This document shows, in pieces, positions 18,884-27,303 of a stretch of 64,000 nt of DNA (its first letter is position 1; each line of letters starts with the position of its first letter). Origin of the DNA: Phycisphaerales bacterium (lineage in GTDB: Bacteria; Planctomycetota; Phycisphaerae; Tepidisphaerales; Tepidisphaeraceae); the NCBI GenBank assembly GCA_020847375.1, contig JADLCB010000005.1, forward strand, positions 62,001 through 126,000, in the 5' to 3' direction. Position numbers and translations under genes: made by a program. The notes under the pieces were generated by a model. The model searched no databases. It was not told the origin of the DNA and worked only from the letters and a program-made list of their open reading frames with translations.

Positions 18884-19217
18884 AGATTTATTCTCCTGCT
18901 TGCTGAAATTAACGCCCGACTTGATCGCCTGATCAAAACAAACCCAATCCTATCGATAACTGCGCTGATGTCTATATTATTGTCGGCAACGGGGTTGCGC
19001 CGCCATAGTCGCGCATCACGGCGCCACCAGCACAGATTGATCCAACATCGGCGCAAACGCCGATACTGCTTGACCGGAAAGTCAGACACCTGCCGTACCC
19101 CGGTTGGTTAGTTGACGGCTGTAATTATTTTGTGGACTCCCCAGCCAACCAATCGGTCAAGCCGGGTGTCTAATGAACCGGAGATGCTCTTTTCACCTGT
19201 AACAGGAGAGATAGACC
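18884..19217. other. Divergent intergenic region between lipoprotein gene sets
   Basis: The 334 bases separate the minus-strand and plus-strand lipoprotein genes and must hold both promoters. TA-rich blocks (tctatattattgtcgg near 18970 and gtaattattttgtgg near 19125) are candidates, but no clear -35/-10 pair or operator is seen. No gene is supported here. Confidence 0.4.
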
Positions 19218-20678
19218 GTGTTTTCAATGATTCAACGCAGTACCGCCGTTTTGATTCCCGCCATCACGCTGGCGCTGGTTGGTTGCAGCTCCAACAAGCT
19301 GCCCCCGCCCGCCCGCACCGAGGCGCCCCCTCCCGGCTACGGGCCAGTGCGTCAGCGTGATCCCGCCCGGCCGGTGCAGTCCGCGCAGTATGAGGTGGAT
19401 GACCGACTGTACAATGACCAACCCCTCATTTCCGAACGCCCGCCGGAGCAGCGCGCCTTTGTCGATGCGTACAACGCGGTCGGCCGTCCGCGCATAACCC
19501 TGTTCGTCAACCGCACGCTGGAAGGCAATCTTGTTCCCACGGTCGATCATGATCCAGCCATTTCCGTCCGGCAGACCCAGCAAGCCAGCGGTGCCGTAAA
19601 ATCCGAAAGCACCGGGCAGGTCAGTTACGATGATTACTGGAGTCGTGCCCGCGGTCAGCAGGTGGATCGATTTGAAACAACCGGCCCGGCCGAATTGCGC
19701 CAAACCAGCGAAGTCTATCTGCCCCCGCCCAAGCGCGATGAAATCGCCGCGACCAGCATCGATTATCAAGCCATTGAAACCATTATGACCGACTGGCTGG
19801 CAGCCGATGGCAATGTCACCATCATTTCCCCCAACATGGTGCGCCAGCGTCTGACCGACACCCAGGTTCAGGAACTGGAATCAGGACGGCCGCAGGTAAT
19901 GCGCGAAATCGCCCAGCAGCTTGATACGGATATCCTCGTGCAGGTTCAAGCCCGCCCCACCCGTCAGACGCCTCAGGGAATCGAGCTGCGACTGGTGGTC
20001 GATGCGTTCAACATTCGCGGCGGCGAATCGGTTGGCCGGGCCGTGGTCGATATTCCCCCACCCCTGGAAAAAACCAAAATCAACCGCTTCACCCGGTTCC
20101 TGGCCCGCAAGTTGATGGATGGCATGATCCAAACATGGAGTGCGCTGCGCCCTGCTGCCCCAGCAACACCGCCAGCACAACCCCAACAACCAGCGGCTCA
20201 ACCGCAACCTCAACCGCAATCCCCTGCGACGCCTACCCCAGCCCCCGCACCTGCGCCGGCACCACAGGATCAACCAGCGCCAGCACCTGCTCCCGCCCCA
20301 GCACCTGCGCCGGCACCACAGGATCAACCAGCGCCAGCACCTGCACCGGCGCCACAGGATCAACCAGCGCCAGCACCTGTTCCCGTCCCTGCACCTGCTC
20401 CGGCGCCTGCCCCCACACCAGAACCAGCGACTCCAGCACAACCGCAGCAACCTGCGCCGGCACCACAAGATCAACCAGCGCCAGCACCTGCTCCCGCCCC
20501 GGCACCTGCACCGGCGCCACAGGATCAACCAGCGCCTGCACCGACACCAGCACCAACAACAGCGCCACAGAGTCAGATCGACGCTTCTCCAGCCAATCCG
20601 TCTGCATCGACATCGACTGAAGCATCACCACCGCAAGCAACTGCCGTGCGCGTACCCGATGCCGAAGCCATACCCTGA
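19218..20678 (+). CDS. LpoB/CsgG-like lipoprotein with long Pro-Ala-Gln C-terminal tail
   Basis: The 486-residue lipoprotein has a signal ending in TLALVGC with lipidated C23. Its folded part, about residues 85-310, has LpoB/CsgG-like strands (PRITLFVNRTLEGN; TDILVQVQARPTRQ; IELRLVVDAFNIRGGE). The last 175 residues are almost only Pro, Ala and Gln, with five QDQPAP units, and are surely disordered, perhaps spanning peptidoglycan or the periplasm. The start is the GTG at 19218 with AGGAGAG in place; an ATG at 19227 is too far from it. It diverges from the LpoB-like genes and precedes the YcfL-like gene, which ties the two sets together. Confidence 0.75.
   Translation: MFSMIQRSTAVLIPAITLALVGCSSNKLPPPARTEAPPPGYGPVRQRDPARPVQSAQYEVDDRLYNDQPLISERPPEQRAFVDAYNAVGRPRITLFVNRTLEGNLVPTVDHDPAISVRQTQQASGAVKSESTGQVSYDDYWSRARGQQVDRFETTGPAELRQTSEVYLPPPKRDEIAATSIDYQAIETIMTDWLAADGNVTIISPNMVRQRLTDTQVQELESGRPQVMREIAQQLDTDILVQVQARPTRQTPQGIELRLVVDAFNIRGGESVGRAVVDIPPPLEKTKINRFTRFLARKLMDGMIQTWSALRPAAPATPPAQPQQPAAQPQPQPQSPATPTPAPAPAPAPQDQPAPAPAPAPAPAPAPQDQPAPAPAPAPQDQPAPAPVPVPAPAPAPAPTPEPATPAQPQQPAPAPQDQPAPAPAPAPAPAPAPQDQPAPAPTPAPTTAPQSQIDASPANPSASTSTEASPPQATAVRVPDAEAIP
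20240..20560 (+). repeat. In-frame minisatellite coding for Pro-Ala-Gln-Asp repeats
   Basis: Degenerate repeats built on a block such as caggatcaaccagcgccag recur five times with spacers of variable length. Each codes QDQPAPAP followed by more PA units. The array lies wholly inside the lipoprotein gene at 19218 and keeps its frame. Such arrays change length by slippage. Confidence 0.85.
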
Positions 20679-20760
20679 CGCCTTGAGCTTTACGATATTG
20701 TCCGTTGTAATGACCCACGATTGACCGTTGGTTGTCCGAGATCTTTCAAGGAGCTTTGCT

Positions 20761-21168
20761 ATGAAACACCTGCTTCCCCTGTTATTGATGCTGACCGTCC
20801 TGATGGGTTGCCAGCAGAATGTCCCCGCCCCCGTGGCTGGCCGGGCTGATCCCTATCTGCCCCAGCAGATCAATCTTTCCCAGAATGACCTGCGCCAGCG
20901 CACCGCGTTTCTTCAGCCGCGGCTGGCACGCGACAGCCAGACCGAACTGTTGTTTGTCGAAGTGCCGGTTCGCGCCACCACCAATCAGCAGCTTTATGTC
21001 GAATATCGCGTTGTCTTCATCGACGAATCAGGCATGGAGATCAACCCCGAAGCCAGTTGGGTACGCAAGACACTGGCTCCCAATGTCTGGACCACCCTGA
21101 CCGCCAACAGCACAACCGCTCGAGCAGCTGATTTCCGCATGGACATCCGTTATCAGCGCATCAACTGA
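20761..21168 (+). CDS. YcfL-like (DUF1425) lipoprotein
   Basis: The 135-residue lipoprotein has lipobox VLMGC with C17. The mature domain reads LLFVEVPVRATTNQQLYVEYRVVFIDESGMEI and ends WTTLTANSTTARAADFRMDIRY, the usual DUF1425/YcfL pattern. In Escherichia coli ycfL lies next to lpoB, and the same neighbourhood is kept here, although the role of YcfL is not known. The start at 20761 is chosen because AAGGAG lies about 7 bases upstream; the frame extends to 20728. It follows the Pro-rich LpoB-like gene on the same strand. Confidence 0.78.
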   Translation: MKHLLPLLLMLTVLMGCQQNVPAPVAGRADPYLPQQINLSQNDLRQRTAFLQPRLARDSQTELLFVEVPVRATTNQQLYVEYRVVFIDESGMEINPEASWVRKTLAPNVWTTLTANSTTARAADFRMDIRYQRIN

Positions 21169-21492
21169 CCCCCAGTGACATCAAAATCACTAGGCCACAA
21201 ACATGATGATCGCGGCGAATAATACTCCCGCGATCATCTTTTTTTCTACAATTTCAACCATATCTTGCTGTTTATTGCTAATTTCGAGTGCTCTTTTTTG
21301 ATTTCGATTTTCGTCTCGATCCAGCTCGAACGCGCAACCTGTAAACCATATAACTTGTTGGCTTAATTTAGGTTATATCTATTTATCATCCCATCCATCC
21401 TGCTCCTTACTTTTGATTTCCCTATGCTTGAGTTAGTTTATTCGCCTCATTTTCTTGACTTATTAAAACAAGTGTTTTAATCTTATGCTTGA
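21169..21492. other. AT-rich intergenic region before the tetR gene
   Basis: The 324 bases are clearly richer in A and T than the surroundings and hold no supported gene. The distal end carries a TTGACT -35-like hexamer at 21455-21460 and the operator described separately. A short inverted block with a T-run near 21205-21245 (cgcggcgaataatactcccgcg) may be a weak terminator for the lipoprotein genes. Confidence 0.5.
21462..21481. promoter_or_regulatory. Perfect 9+2+9 palindrome, probable TetR-family operator
   Basis: The sequence is ATTAAAACA, a two-base AG centre, then TGTTTTAAT, an exact inverted repeat. It ends 11 bases before the tetR start and lies directly downstream of TTGACT (21455-21460), so it would cover the core promoter. 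Autoregulation by the encoded regulator is a natural inference. Confidence 0.7.
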
Positions 21493-22182
21493 ATGACTGA
21501 GATTGAGATTTCCACAACATCGGGCACTTCCAGCGACGAGGCACCGACACTGGAAACGCGCCATCGTCTGTTGGAGGCCGCCGGCGAGATTTTCGCTGAA
21601 CACGGTTTCAAAGCCGCGACCATTCGTGATATTTGCGCCCGCGCCAACGCCAACGTGGCTGCGATCAATTATCACTTCCGTGATAAGGAAGGTTTATATC
21701 GCCAGACTTTTGATTACTGGGTTCAAGCCGCGGTTCAGGAGTATCCACCCGATTTGAACATCCGCGCCGGCGACCCGCCGCAAACGCGCCTGCACGCCTA
21801 CATCTGGTCGTTCGTTCACCGCGCGCTTAGCGCCGGGCGCAACGCCATTCACGGCAAGTTGATCGCCCGCGAAATGGTCGATTACACCGGAATTCTCGAA
21901 CAACAGATGGACGCGCTGATGCGCCCTTCCAGTGAAATTCTTGCGCAGATCATCCGTGATTTTCTCGGCCCCCAAGCCAGTGATGAAGATTTGCGCTTTG
22001 GTTACTGCTGCGTTGTCGGGCCTATCGTTTTCCATCGTCAGGCGCGTTATGTCATCGATCGGTTCCTGCCCGCTGGGCAATATGATCCGGCCGGGTTGGA
22101 GCGCCTGACCGATTATCTGACCACCACCGCAGCCGCTGGATTGCGCCAGGCCAGTCACCAGATTCAGGCCCGTTCAGGTTAA
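21493..22182 (+). CDS. TetR-family transcriptional regulator, CecR/YbiH-like
   Basis: The 229-residue protein has an N-terminal helix-turn-helix (TRHRLLEAAGEIFAEHGFKAATIRDICARANANVAAINYHFRDKEGLY pattern, residues about 22-70). The C-terminal ligand domain is of the YbiH/DUF1956 type (HGKLIAREMVDYTG, LRFGYCCVVGPIVFHRQ). CecR-like regulators commonly repress adjacent export genes. Here an EmrA-like and an EmrB-like gene follow on the same strand, 71 bases downstream. A perfect palindrome directly upstream is a likely operator. The ligand is unknown. No Shine-Dalgarno is evident, and the start is set by family length. Confidence 0.88.
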   Translation: MTEIEISTTSGTSSDEAPTLETRHRLLEAAGEIFAEHGFKAATIRDICARANANVAAINYHFRDKEGLYRQTFDYWVQAAVQEYPPDLNIRAGDPPQTRLHAYIWSFVHRALSAGRNAIHGKLIAREMVDYTGILEQQMDALMRPSSEILAQIIRDFLGPQASDEDLRFGYCCVVGPIVFHRQARYVIDRFLPAGQYDPAGLERLTDYLTTTAAAGLRQASHQIQARSG

Positions 22183-22253
22183 CTGGCCGGCGTGCATCGC
22201 AGTCTGGCAATCAGGATTATTTCCAACCATCGAATAATGAACAGGTCGCCCCT

Positions 22254-23402
22254 ATGAGCAGCGGAATCATCGAAGAAGAACCATCCTCACAAATGCCGCG
22301 CCCAAAAACCGGCGCCGTTGCCACAGCCAGTGCGCTGGATCAACCAGCCGGACTGCCGCCGCGATCACGATCACACGTGCGCCATCTGATCATCGGCGTA
22401 CTGGTTGTGCTGGCGCTGGCGGCCGGTGGCGCGTATTACATCTACTCGTTGAACTATGAAAGCACCGACGATGCTTTTATTGAAGGTCATGTCATCGCCA
22501 TCGCCAGCCAGGCAACGGGGCGGGTTCAGCAGGTGCTGATCGATGACAATCAGCACGTCCAAGCCGGCCAGATACTGGTCCGTATCGACGACGAGGATTA
22601 CAAAGCACGATTGGCAGCGGCTCAGGCGGCGCTCACGGCCGCGCAGAGTCGGCTCGTCGAAGCTGATAGCGCCATTCATGTTCTCCAAGCCAACGCCGAA
22701 CAGGCCCAGGCGGATATTGCCGCTGCTCAAGCCAACCAGCGCTTTGCCCAGCAGGATCTCAAACGCCTCGATGCCATCCGTCAGGGTGCTGCCAGCGAAC
22801 AGGAACTGCTTCAAGCCCGCGCCAAGGCCGACGCCGCCGACGCCACCGTGCGGGCTGCACAAGCCGGTCTGGTTGCTTCCCAAGCCAAGATCATCAACGG
22901 CCAGGCCCAGGTGCAAACCGCCCAAGCCAGCGTGGCCCAGGCCCAGGCGCAAGTGCAACTGGCGCAGATCGCCTTGTCGTACACGACGGTCATCGCCCCT
23001 GAAGCAGGTCGAATCACACGCAAAGTCGTCGAGGCCGGTCAATACGTTCAGCCCGGTGTGGCGCTGTTGGCCATCGTTCCCGATCAAGTCTGGGTTGTCG
23101 CCAATTTCAAGGAAACCCAGCTCACGAAAATGCGCCCGGGTCAGCCGGTCTCCATCCGCATAGACGCCTACCCTTCGCGCAAGTGGAAAGGGCATGTTGA
23201 CTCGATCCAATCAGGTACGGGCAGCCGTTTCAGCCTACTGCCTCCGGAAAACGCGACGGGCAACTTCGTCAAAGTGGTTCAGCGCGTGCCGGTAAAAATC
23301 GTTTTCGATGAAACCTTGCCTTCTGACTGGGTTCTGGCGCCAGGGATGAGTGTTGAACCGCGTGTCACGGTCGCTGCTACGGGTGACAAACAACAGCCCT
23401 GA
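22254..23402 (+). CDS. HlyD/EmrA-family membrane fusion protein
   Basis: This periplasmic adaptor of 382 aa links an inner-membrane pump to an outer-membrane channel. Residues about 44-64 form a single transmembrane anchor (LIIGVLVVLALAAGGAYY). Then come the barrel/lipoyl start STDDAFIEGHVIAIASQATG, a long Ala/Gln coiled-coil hairpin of about 110 residues, and the closing lipoyl and beta-barrel parts (YTTVIAPEAGRITRKVVEAG, GQPVSIRIDAYPSRKWKGHV). It is paired with the EmrB-type transporter that follows after about 95 bases. A TolC-like protein must be supplied elsewhere; candidates exist at 12.4 and 62.7 kb. Confidence 0.92.
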   Translation: MSSGIIEEEPSSQMPRPKTGAVATASALDQPAGLPPRSRSHVRHLIIGVLVVLALAAGGAYYIYSLNYESTDDAFIEGHVIAIASQATGRVQQVLIDDNQHVQAGQILVRIDDEDYKARLAAAQAALTAAQSRLVEADSAIHVLQANAEQAQADIAAAQANQRFAQQDLKRLDAIRQGAASEQELLQARAKADAADATVRAAQAGLVASQAKIINGQAQVQTAQASVAQAQAQVQLAQIALSYTTVIAPEAGRITRKVVEAGQYVQPGVALLAIVPDQVWVVANFKETQLTKMRPGQPVSIRIDAYPSRKWKGHVDSIQSGTGSRFSLLPPENATGNFVKVVQRVPVKIVFDETLPSDWVLAPGMSVEPRVTVAATGDKQQP

Positions 23403-23496
23403 ATCATGATGAACCATCGGCCCAGTCATCACCCGACTGGTGGCCGGCTGGTTGCTGCGGTGGATAAATTTTTTAACGATCAATTCAAGTGGCCTT

Positions 23497-25110
23497 ATGC
23501 CTACCCCCGCTTTAGAACCTGCCTTAACCCATGACAACTGGCGCCCATCCTTCAGCCCGTGGCTGATTGCGCTGACCGTCGCCATGGCAGCGTTCATGGA
23601 AGTTCTGGATACGTCCATCGCCAACGTCGCCCTGCCCCACATGGCTGGTGCGCTGGCGGCCGGCCCGGATGAAAGCACCTGGGTTTTAACCAGCTATCTG
23701 GTCGCCAACGCCATTATCCTGCCGCTTAACGGCTGGTTGAGCGCGCAACTGGGTCGCAAGCGCTATTTCATGTTGTCGATGGCCGGTTTCACCGCCGCCA
23801 GCGCCTTGTGTGGCATCGCACCATCGCTGGGCATGCTCGTTTTTTTCCGCGTGCTGCAGGGTTTGTTCGGTGGCGGGCTTCAGCCCGGCGCTCAAGCCAT
23901 TCTGGCTGATTCATTTGAGCTTAAACAACGCGGAATGGCCTTTGCCCTTTATGGTGTTGCCGTTGTCTGCGCCCCGGCCCTGGGGCCAACCCTGGGTGGT
24001 TGGATCACGGATAACCTCGACTGGCGATGGATTTTCTGGATTAACATTCCGGTTGGCCTCGTGGCGATTCCCCTGGCGGCGATGATGGTGGAAGACCCGC
24101 CCTATCTCGCCAAACGCCGTGCCAGCAACAAAGGCAGGGTCGATTATATCGGGCTGGGGTTCATCGCCCTGGGACTCGGTTCGCTGCAATATGTGCTTGA
24201 TACCGGCCAGCAGAAAGACTGGTTCGCCGACCGCACGATTGTCATTTTGACCGGTCTTTGCGTCATCGGGATCATCGGCGCCATCATCTGGGAATTATGG
24301 TACGCCAAACACCCCATCGTTGATCTGCGGCTGTTCAAGGAGCGCAACTTCGCCACCGCCAGCATTTTGATGTTCCTGCTGGGTTGTGTGCTGCTGGCGT
24401 CAACCGTGCTCCTGCCGATGATGCTCCAGACCCTGATGGGTTACACCGCGACCCAGGCCGGCATGGTTCTATCGCCGGGGGGTGTCATCATCATTTTGAT
24501 CCTGCCGTTCGTCGGGCAGATGCTCTCGCGCGGCGTTCAGCCCCGGCTGCTGATTGTCGTGGGGTTGATCACCACCGCGATCGGCCTGTTTTTCATGGGA
24601 CAATTCAGTACCGACATCGACTTTCGCACGGCGGTCATCGCCCGCCTCGTGCAATCCAGCGGCCTGGCATTTTTATTCGTTCCGATCAACACCGTCGCCT
24701 ACGCCTTTTTGCCCCCTGGCAAGAACAACGACGCCTCAGGCATGATCAACCTCATGCGCAATGTCGGTGGTGCTGTCGGCATCGCGTTTGTAACCACCAT
24801 GGTTGCCCGCGATTCGCAAACCCATCAAGCCACGCTCATCGCCCACGCCACACCCTACAACCCTGCGTACACCAACCAGTTATCCGGGCTGACCCATCAG
24901 CTCATCGCCAGCGGATTAAACGCAGCCGACGCTGCCCAACAGGCGGTGGGCATGATCTACGGCGCCATCCAGCGGCAGGCGGCAATGCTGGCCTATGTCG
25001 ATAATTTCAAACTCATCGGCATACTCATGCTGGCGATTATCCCCGCCGTCTTCATGATGAAACGAACGAAATTTCACCATAAAGCGGATGAGGCGCCTCA
25101 CGTTGGCTGA
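23497..25110 (+). CDS. EmrB/QacA-family drug:H+ antiporter (DHA2, 14 TM)
   Basis: This 537-residue major-facilitator protein has the marks of 14-helix DHA2 pumps: VLDTSIANVALPHMAG in helix 1, ESTWVLTSYLVANAI, LNGWLSAQLGRKRYF (motif A) and ALGPTLGGWITD (motif C). With the preceding EmrA-like protein it would expel hydrophobic toxins through a TolC-type channel. The frame begins at a GTG at 23440, but the ATG at 23497 gives the normal family N-terminus. It is probably cotranscribed with tetR and the adaptor gene. The actual substrate is not evident. Confidence 0.92.
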   Translation: MPTPALEPALTHDNWRPSFSPWLIALTVAMAAFMEVLDTSIANVALPHMAGALAAGPDESTWVLTSYLVANAIILPLNGWLSAQLGRKRYFMLSMAGFTAASALCGIAPSLGMLVFFRVLQGLFGGGLQPGAQAILADSFELKQRGMAFALYGVAVVCAPALGPTLGGWITDNLDWRWIFWINIPVGLVAIPLAAMMVEDPPYLAKRRASNKGRVDYIGLGFIALGLGSLQYVLDTGQQKDWFADRTIVILTGLCVIGIIGAIIWELWYAKHPIVDLRLFKERNFATASILMFLLGCVLLASTVLLPMMLQTLMGYTATQAGMVLSPGGVIIILILPFVGQMLSRGVQPRLLIVVGLITTAIGLFFMGQFSTDIDFRTAVIARLVQSSGLAFLFVPINTVAYAFLPPGKNNDASGMINLMRNVGGAVGIAFVTTMVARDSQTHQATLIAHATPYNPAYTNQLSGLTHQLIASGLNAADAAQQAVGMIYGAIQRQAAMLAYVDNFKLIGILMLAIIPAVFMMKRTKFHHKADEAPHVG

Positions 25111-25338
25111 TCGCCCGCTGCGCACTGATCCGATATTTGATCCACCCAGCCTGCCAATGACCTTCCCGACGAATCGTGAGCGCGTCAAGACGACGGGATA
25201 AGATATCCGTCAGATGAAGCAAACGGTGGCGGCGCTGGACGTGAGCGCGTGAGCGCGTTTATGGCTGCCCGGCCGTGACGCAAAAGCCGCGTCCGGTTAA
25301 GATCGTGGCGCTCCAAGAAGACGAAAGGGCTTGCACGG

Positions 25339-27003
25339 ATGCCGACACTCGATTGGATTGGCAAAGCGGCGGTGGTGAACCATCATCGGAAGGTTCCCTA
25401 TCGCCTGCTCAAATGCGACCGGGAGCTGTCGGCCGGGGATGCAGATGCCGGCAACCTGCTGGTGCAAGGGGATAACCTGCTGGCCCTCAAGGCGCTGCTC
25501 CCCTACTACGCCGGCAAGGTCAAGTGCATCTACATTGACCCACCCTACAACACGGGCAATGAAGGCTGGGCCTACAACGATAATGTGAACTCACCGGAAA
25601 TCCGCCAGTGGATCAAGCAGGTGGTGGGCAGGGAAGGGGAAGACCTCTCCCGGCATGACAAGTGGCTGTGCATGATGTACCCGCGCCTGGCCCTGCTGCG
25701 CGACTTCCTTACCCAAGACGGCTTCATTTTCGTGAGTCTTGACGATAACGAAATCGCTTCAACGAAATTCGTCTTTGATGAGTTGTTCGGCCAGCGGAAC
25801 TTTGTGGCGCAGATCGTTATTGAAGCGAACCGGCGCGGACAAACCTATAAGGAAATCTCGAAAAATCACGAATATGTGCTTTGCTATTCCCGATCCGCAA
25901 AATCTGCCCTTCGGAAGCTTGATACGGATGGTGAAAAACTAGATCGAAACGACGACTGGGGGGCCTATTCCGCAAGAGAACTGAGGAATCGTAACCCGAA
26001 ATTCAATCGGAACAACCGACCAAATCTCTTCTATCCAATCTACATTGATCCACATCCGGCAACACCGGAGGGGCATCACCGAATCCTGTTGCATCGGACC
26101 GATAACGCGGTTGAAACGTTGCCGCTGAATAGCAGCGGGCACGAAAGCTGCTGGCGGTGGGGGAACCCAAAACTCATCGAGGAGGCCCAGAAGGGATTAC
26201 AGGTTGTTTACGCATCCAAGACACGAAGCGGGGAGTGGAGGGTGTTCGAGAAATACAGGAAAGAAACTATTACGCCCAAATCACTTTGGACGGAAACGCA
26301 GTTCATCAGCGAACAGGGAACAAGTTTACTTCGCCAAATGGGTCTTGGGGAGCGTTTTCAGTTTCCCAAGCCCACTGCGTTGATTCAACGAGTCATACAG
26401 ATAGCGACCGACAAGGATTCGCTGATTCTGGATTCCTTCGCCGGCAGCGGGACAACGGCCCATGCGGTTTTGGCGCAGAACAAGGCGGACGGCGGAACCC
26501 GCCGGTTCATCACGGTGGAGATGGACGAAGCAATCTGCCGGGACGTGACGTCCCAGCGTATCCGCAAGGCGATTGAAGGTTACGGGGAGGGTGATAAAGC
26601 GACACCCGGTCTGGGCGGCGGTTTTCGATTCTGCAAGCTGGGGGCGGCGTTGTTCGATGAGGCGGGGAACATCGGCAGCGAGGTGAAGTTTTCCGACCTG
26701 GCAGCGCATGTTTTCTTCACCGAAACCGGCAGCCCGATTCCCAAGCGGGCGGATGGTAAGACGCCGTTGCTGGGCGTGCATCAGGGTAAGGCGGTCTATC
26801 TGCTGTTCAATGGCGTGCTGGGGGACAGGAGACCGGCCGGGGGAAACGTATTGACGCATGAGGTGGCCGGGCATCTTCCGCCCCATCCCGACGGGCACGG
26901 GGCGCGTGTGGTGTACGGCGAAGCCTGCCGGTTGGGGCCAAAATCCCTGGAGCAGTACGGCATCACGTTCCGGCAGATTCCCTTTGAGTTGAAGGTGGAT
27001 TAA
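25339..27003 (+). CDS. mod: Type III restriction-modification DNA methyltransferase (Mod)
   Basis: This 554-residue N6-adenine or N4-cytosine methyltransferase has DPPYNTG at 67-73 (motif IV), followed much later by FAGSGTT at about 367-373 (motif I). This is the beta-class order typical of type III Mod subunits. The variable middle part, about residues 150-330, would hold the target-recognition domain. The modification subunit also gives the Res partner its specificity. The gene opens a tight array: the BrnT-like gene starts 3 bases after its stop, and res follows. Gly GGG codons are frequent compared with the flanking genes, and the neighbourhood suggests horizontal transfer. The recognised DNA site cannot be read from the sequence. 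Confidence 0.92.
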   Translation: MPTLDWIGKAAVVNHHRKVPYRLLKCDRELSAGDADAGNLLVQGDNLLALKALLPYYAGKVKCIYIDPPYNTGNEGWAYNDNVNSPEIRQWIKQVVGREGEDLSRHDKWLCMMYPRLALLRDFLTQDGFIFVSLDDNEIASTKFVFDELFGQRNFVAQIVIEANRRGQTYKEISKNHEYVLCYSRSAKSALRKLDTDGEKLDRNDDWGAYSARELRNRNPKFNRNNRPNLFYPIYIDPHPATPEGHHRILLHRTDNAVETLPLNSSGHESCWRWGNPKLIEEAQKGLQVVYASKTRSGEWRVFEKYRKETITPKSLWTETQFISEQGTSLLRQMGLGERFQFPKPTALIQRVIQIATDKDSLILDSFAGSGTTAHAVLAQNKADGGTRRFITVEMDEAICRDVTSQRIRKAIEGYGEGDKATPGLGGGFRFCKLGAALFDEAGNIGSEVKFSDLAAHVFFTETGSPIPKRADGKTPLLGVHQGKAVYLLFNGVLGDRRPAGGNVLTHEVAGHLPPHPDGHGARVVYGEACRLGPKSLEQYGITFRQIPFELKVD

Positions 27004-27006
27004 AAA

Positions 27007-27303
27007 ATGGACTGGATCGGCGAAAGTTTCGAGTGGGATGCGGCCAAGGAACTGGCCAACGTGATCAAGCACGGTGTGGACTTCACCGCGGCGCAACTCG
27101 CTTTCGATGATCCCAAGCGTGTCATTACGCATGATCCGGCACATAGCGACAATGAACCGCGATTTCACTGTCTGGGAAAAGTCGCAAACGGCGTATTGAC
27201 CGTTCGTTTCGTGATGCGCGGCAAGCGAGTCCGTATAATCGGGGCCGGATACTGGCGGAAAGGACGCAAGGCATATGAAGAAGCGAATCAAATACACGGA
27301 TGA
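27007..27303 (+). CDS. brnT: BrnT-family toxin (RelE-like ribonuclease)
   Basis: The 98-residue protein has the BrnT pattern: FEWDAAKELANVIKHGVDF, AFDDPKRV, DPAHSDNEPRFHCLG, then RGKRVRIIGAG and RKAYEEA at the end. BrnT toxins are RelE-fold ribonucleases that stop translation and are held by a cognate antitoxin encoded just downstream. Here the start lies 3 bases after mod, and the following antitoxin-like gene overlaps its end by 29 bases. That is the usual toxin-first order of this family. Its place inside a restriction-modification operon is unusual. Activity has not been shown; the call rests on motif similarity. Confidence 0.85.
   Translation: MDWIGESFEWDAAKELANVIKHGVDFTAAQLAFDDPKRVITHDPAHSDNEPRFHCLGKVANGVLTVRFVMRGKRVRIIGAGYWRKGRKAYEEANQIHG

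Noticed and set aside
20135..20724. Several overlapping frames in the Pro-Ala-Gln repeat region
   Set aside because: The repeat is open in most frames. Only the frame continuing the lipoprotein gives a signal peptide and a folded domain.
25111..25338. Possible attachment site or integrase remnant left of the R-M island
   Set aside because: No copy of the tRNA-Tyr 3' end and no recombinase fragment could be read there.
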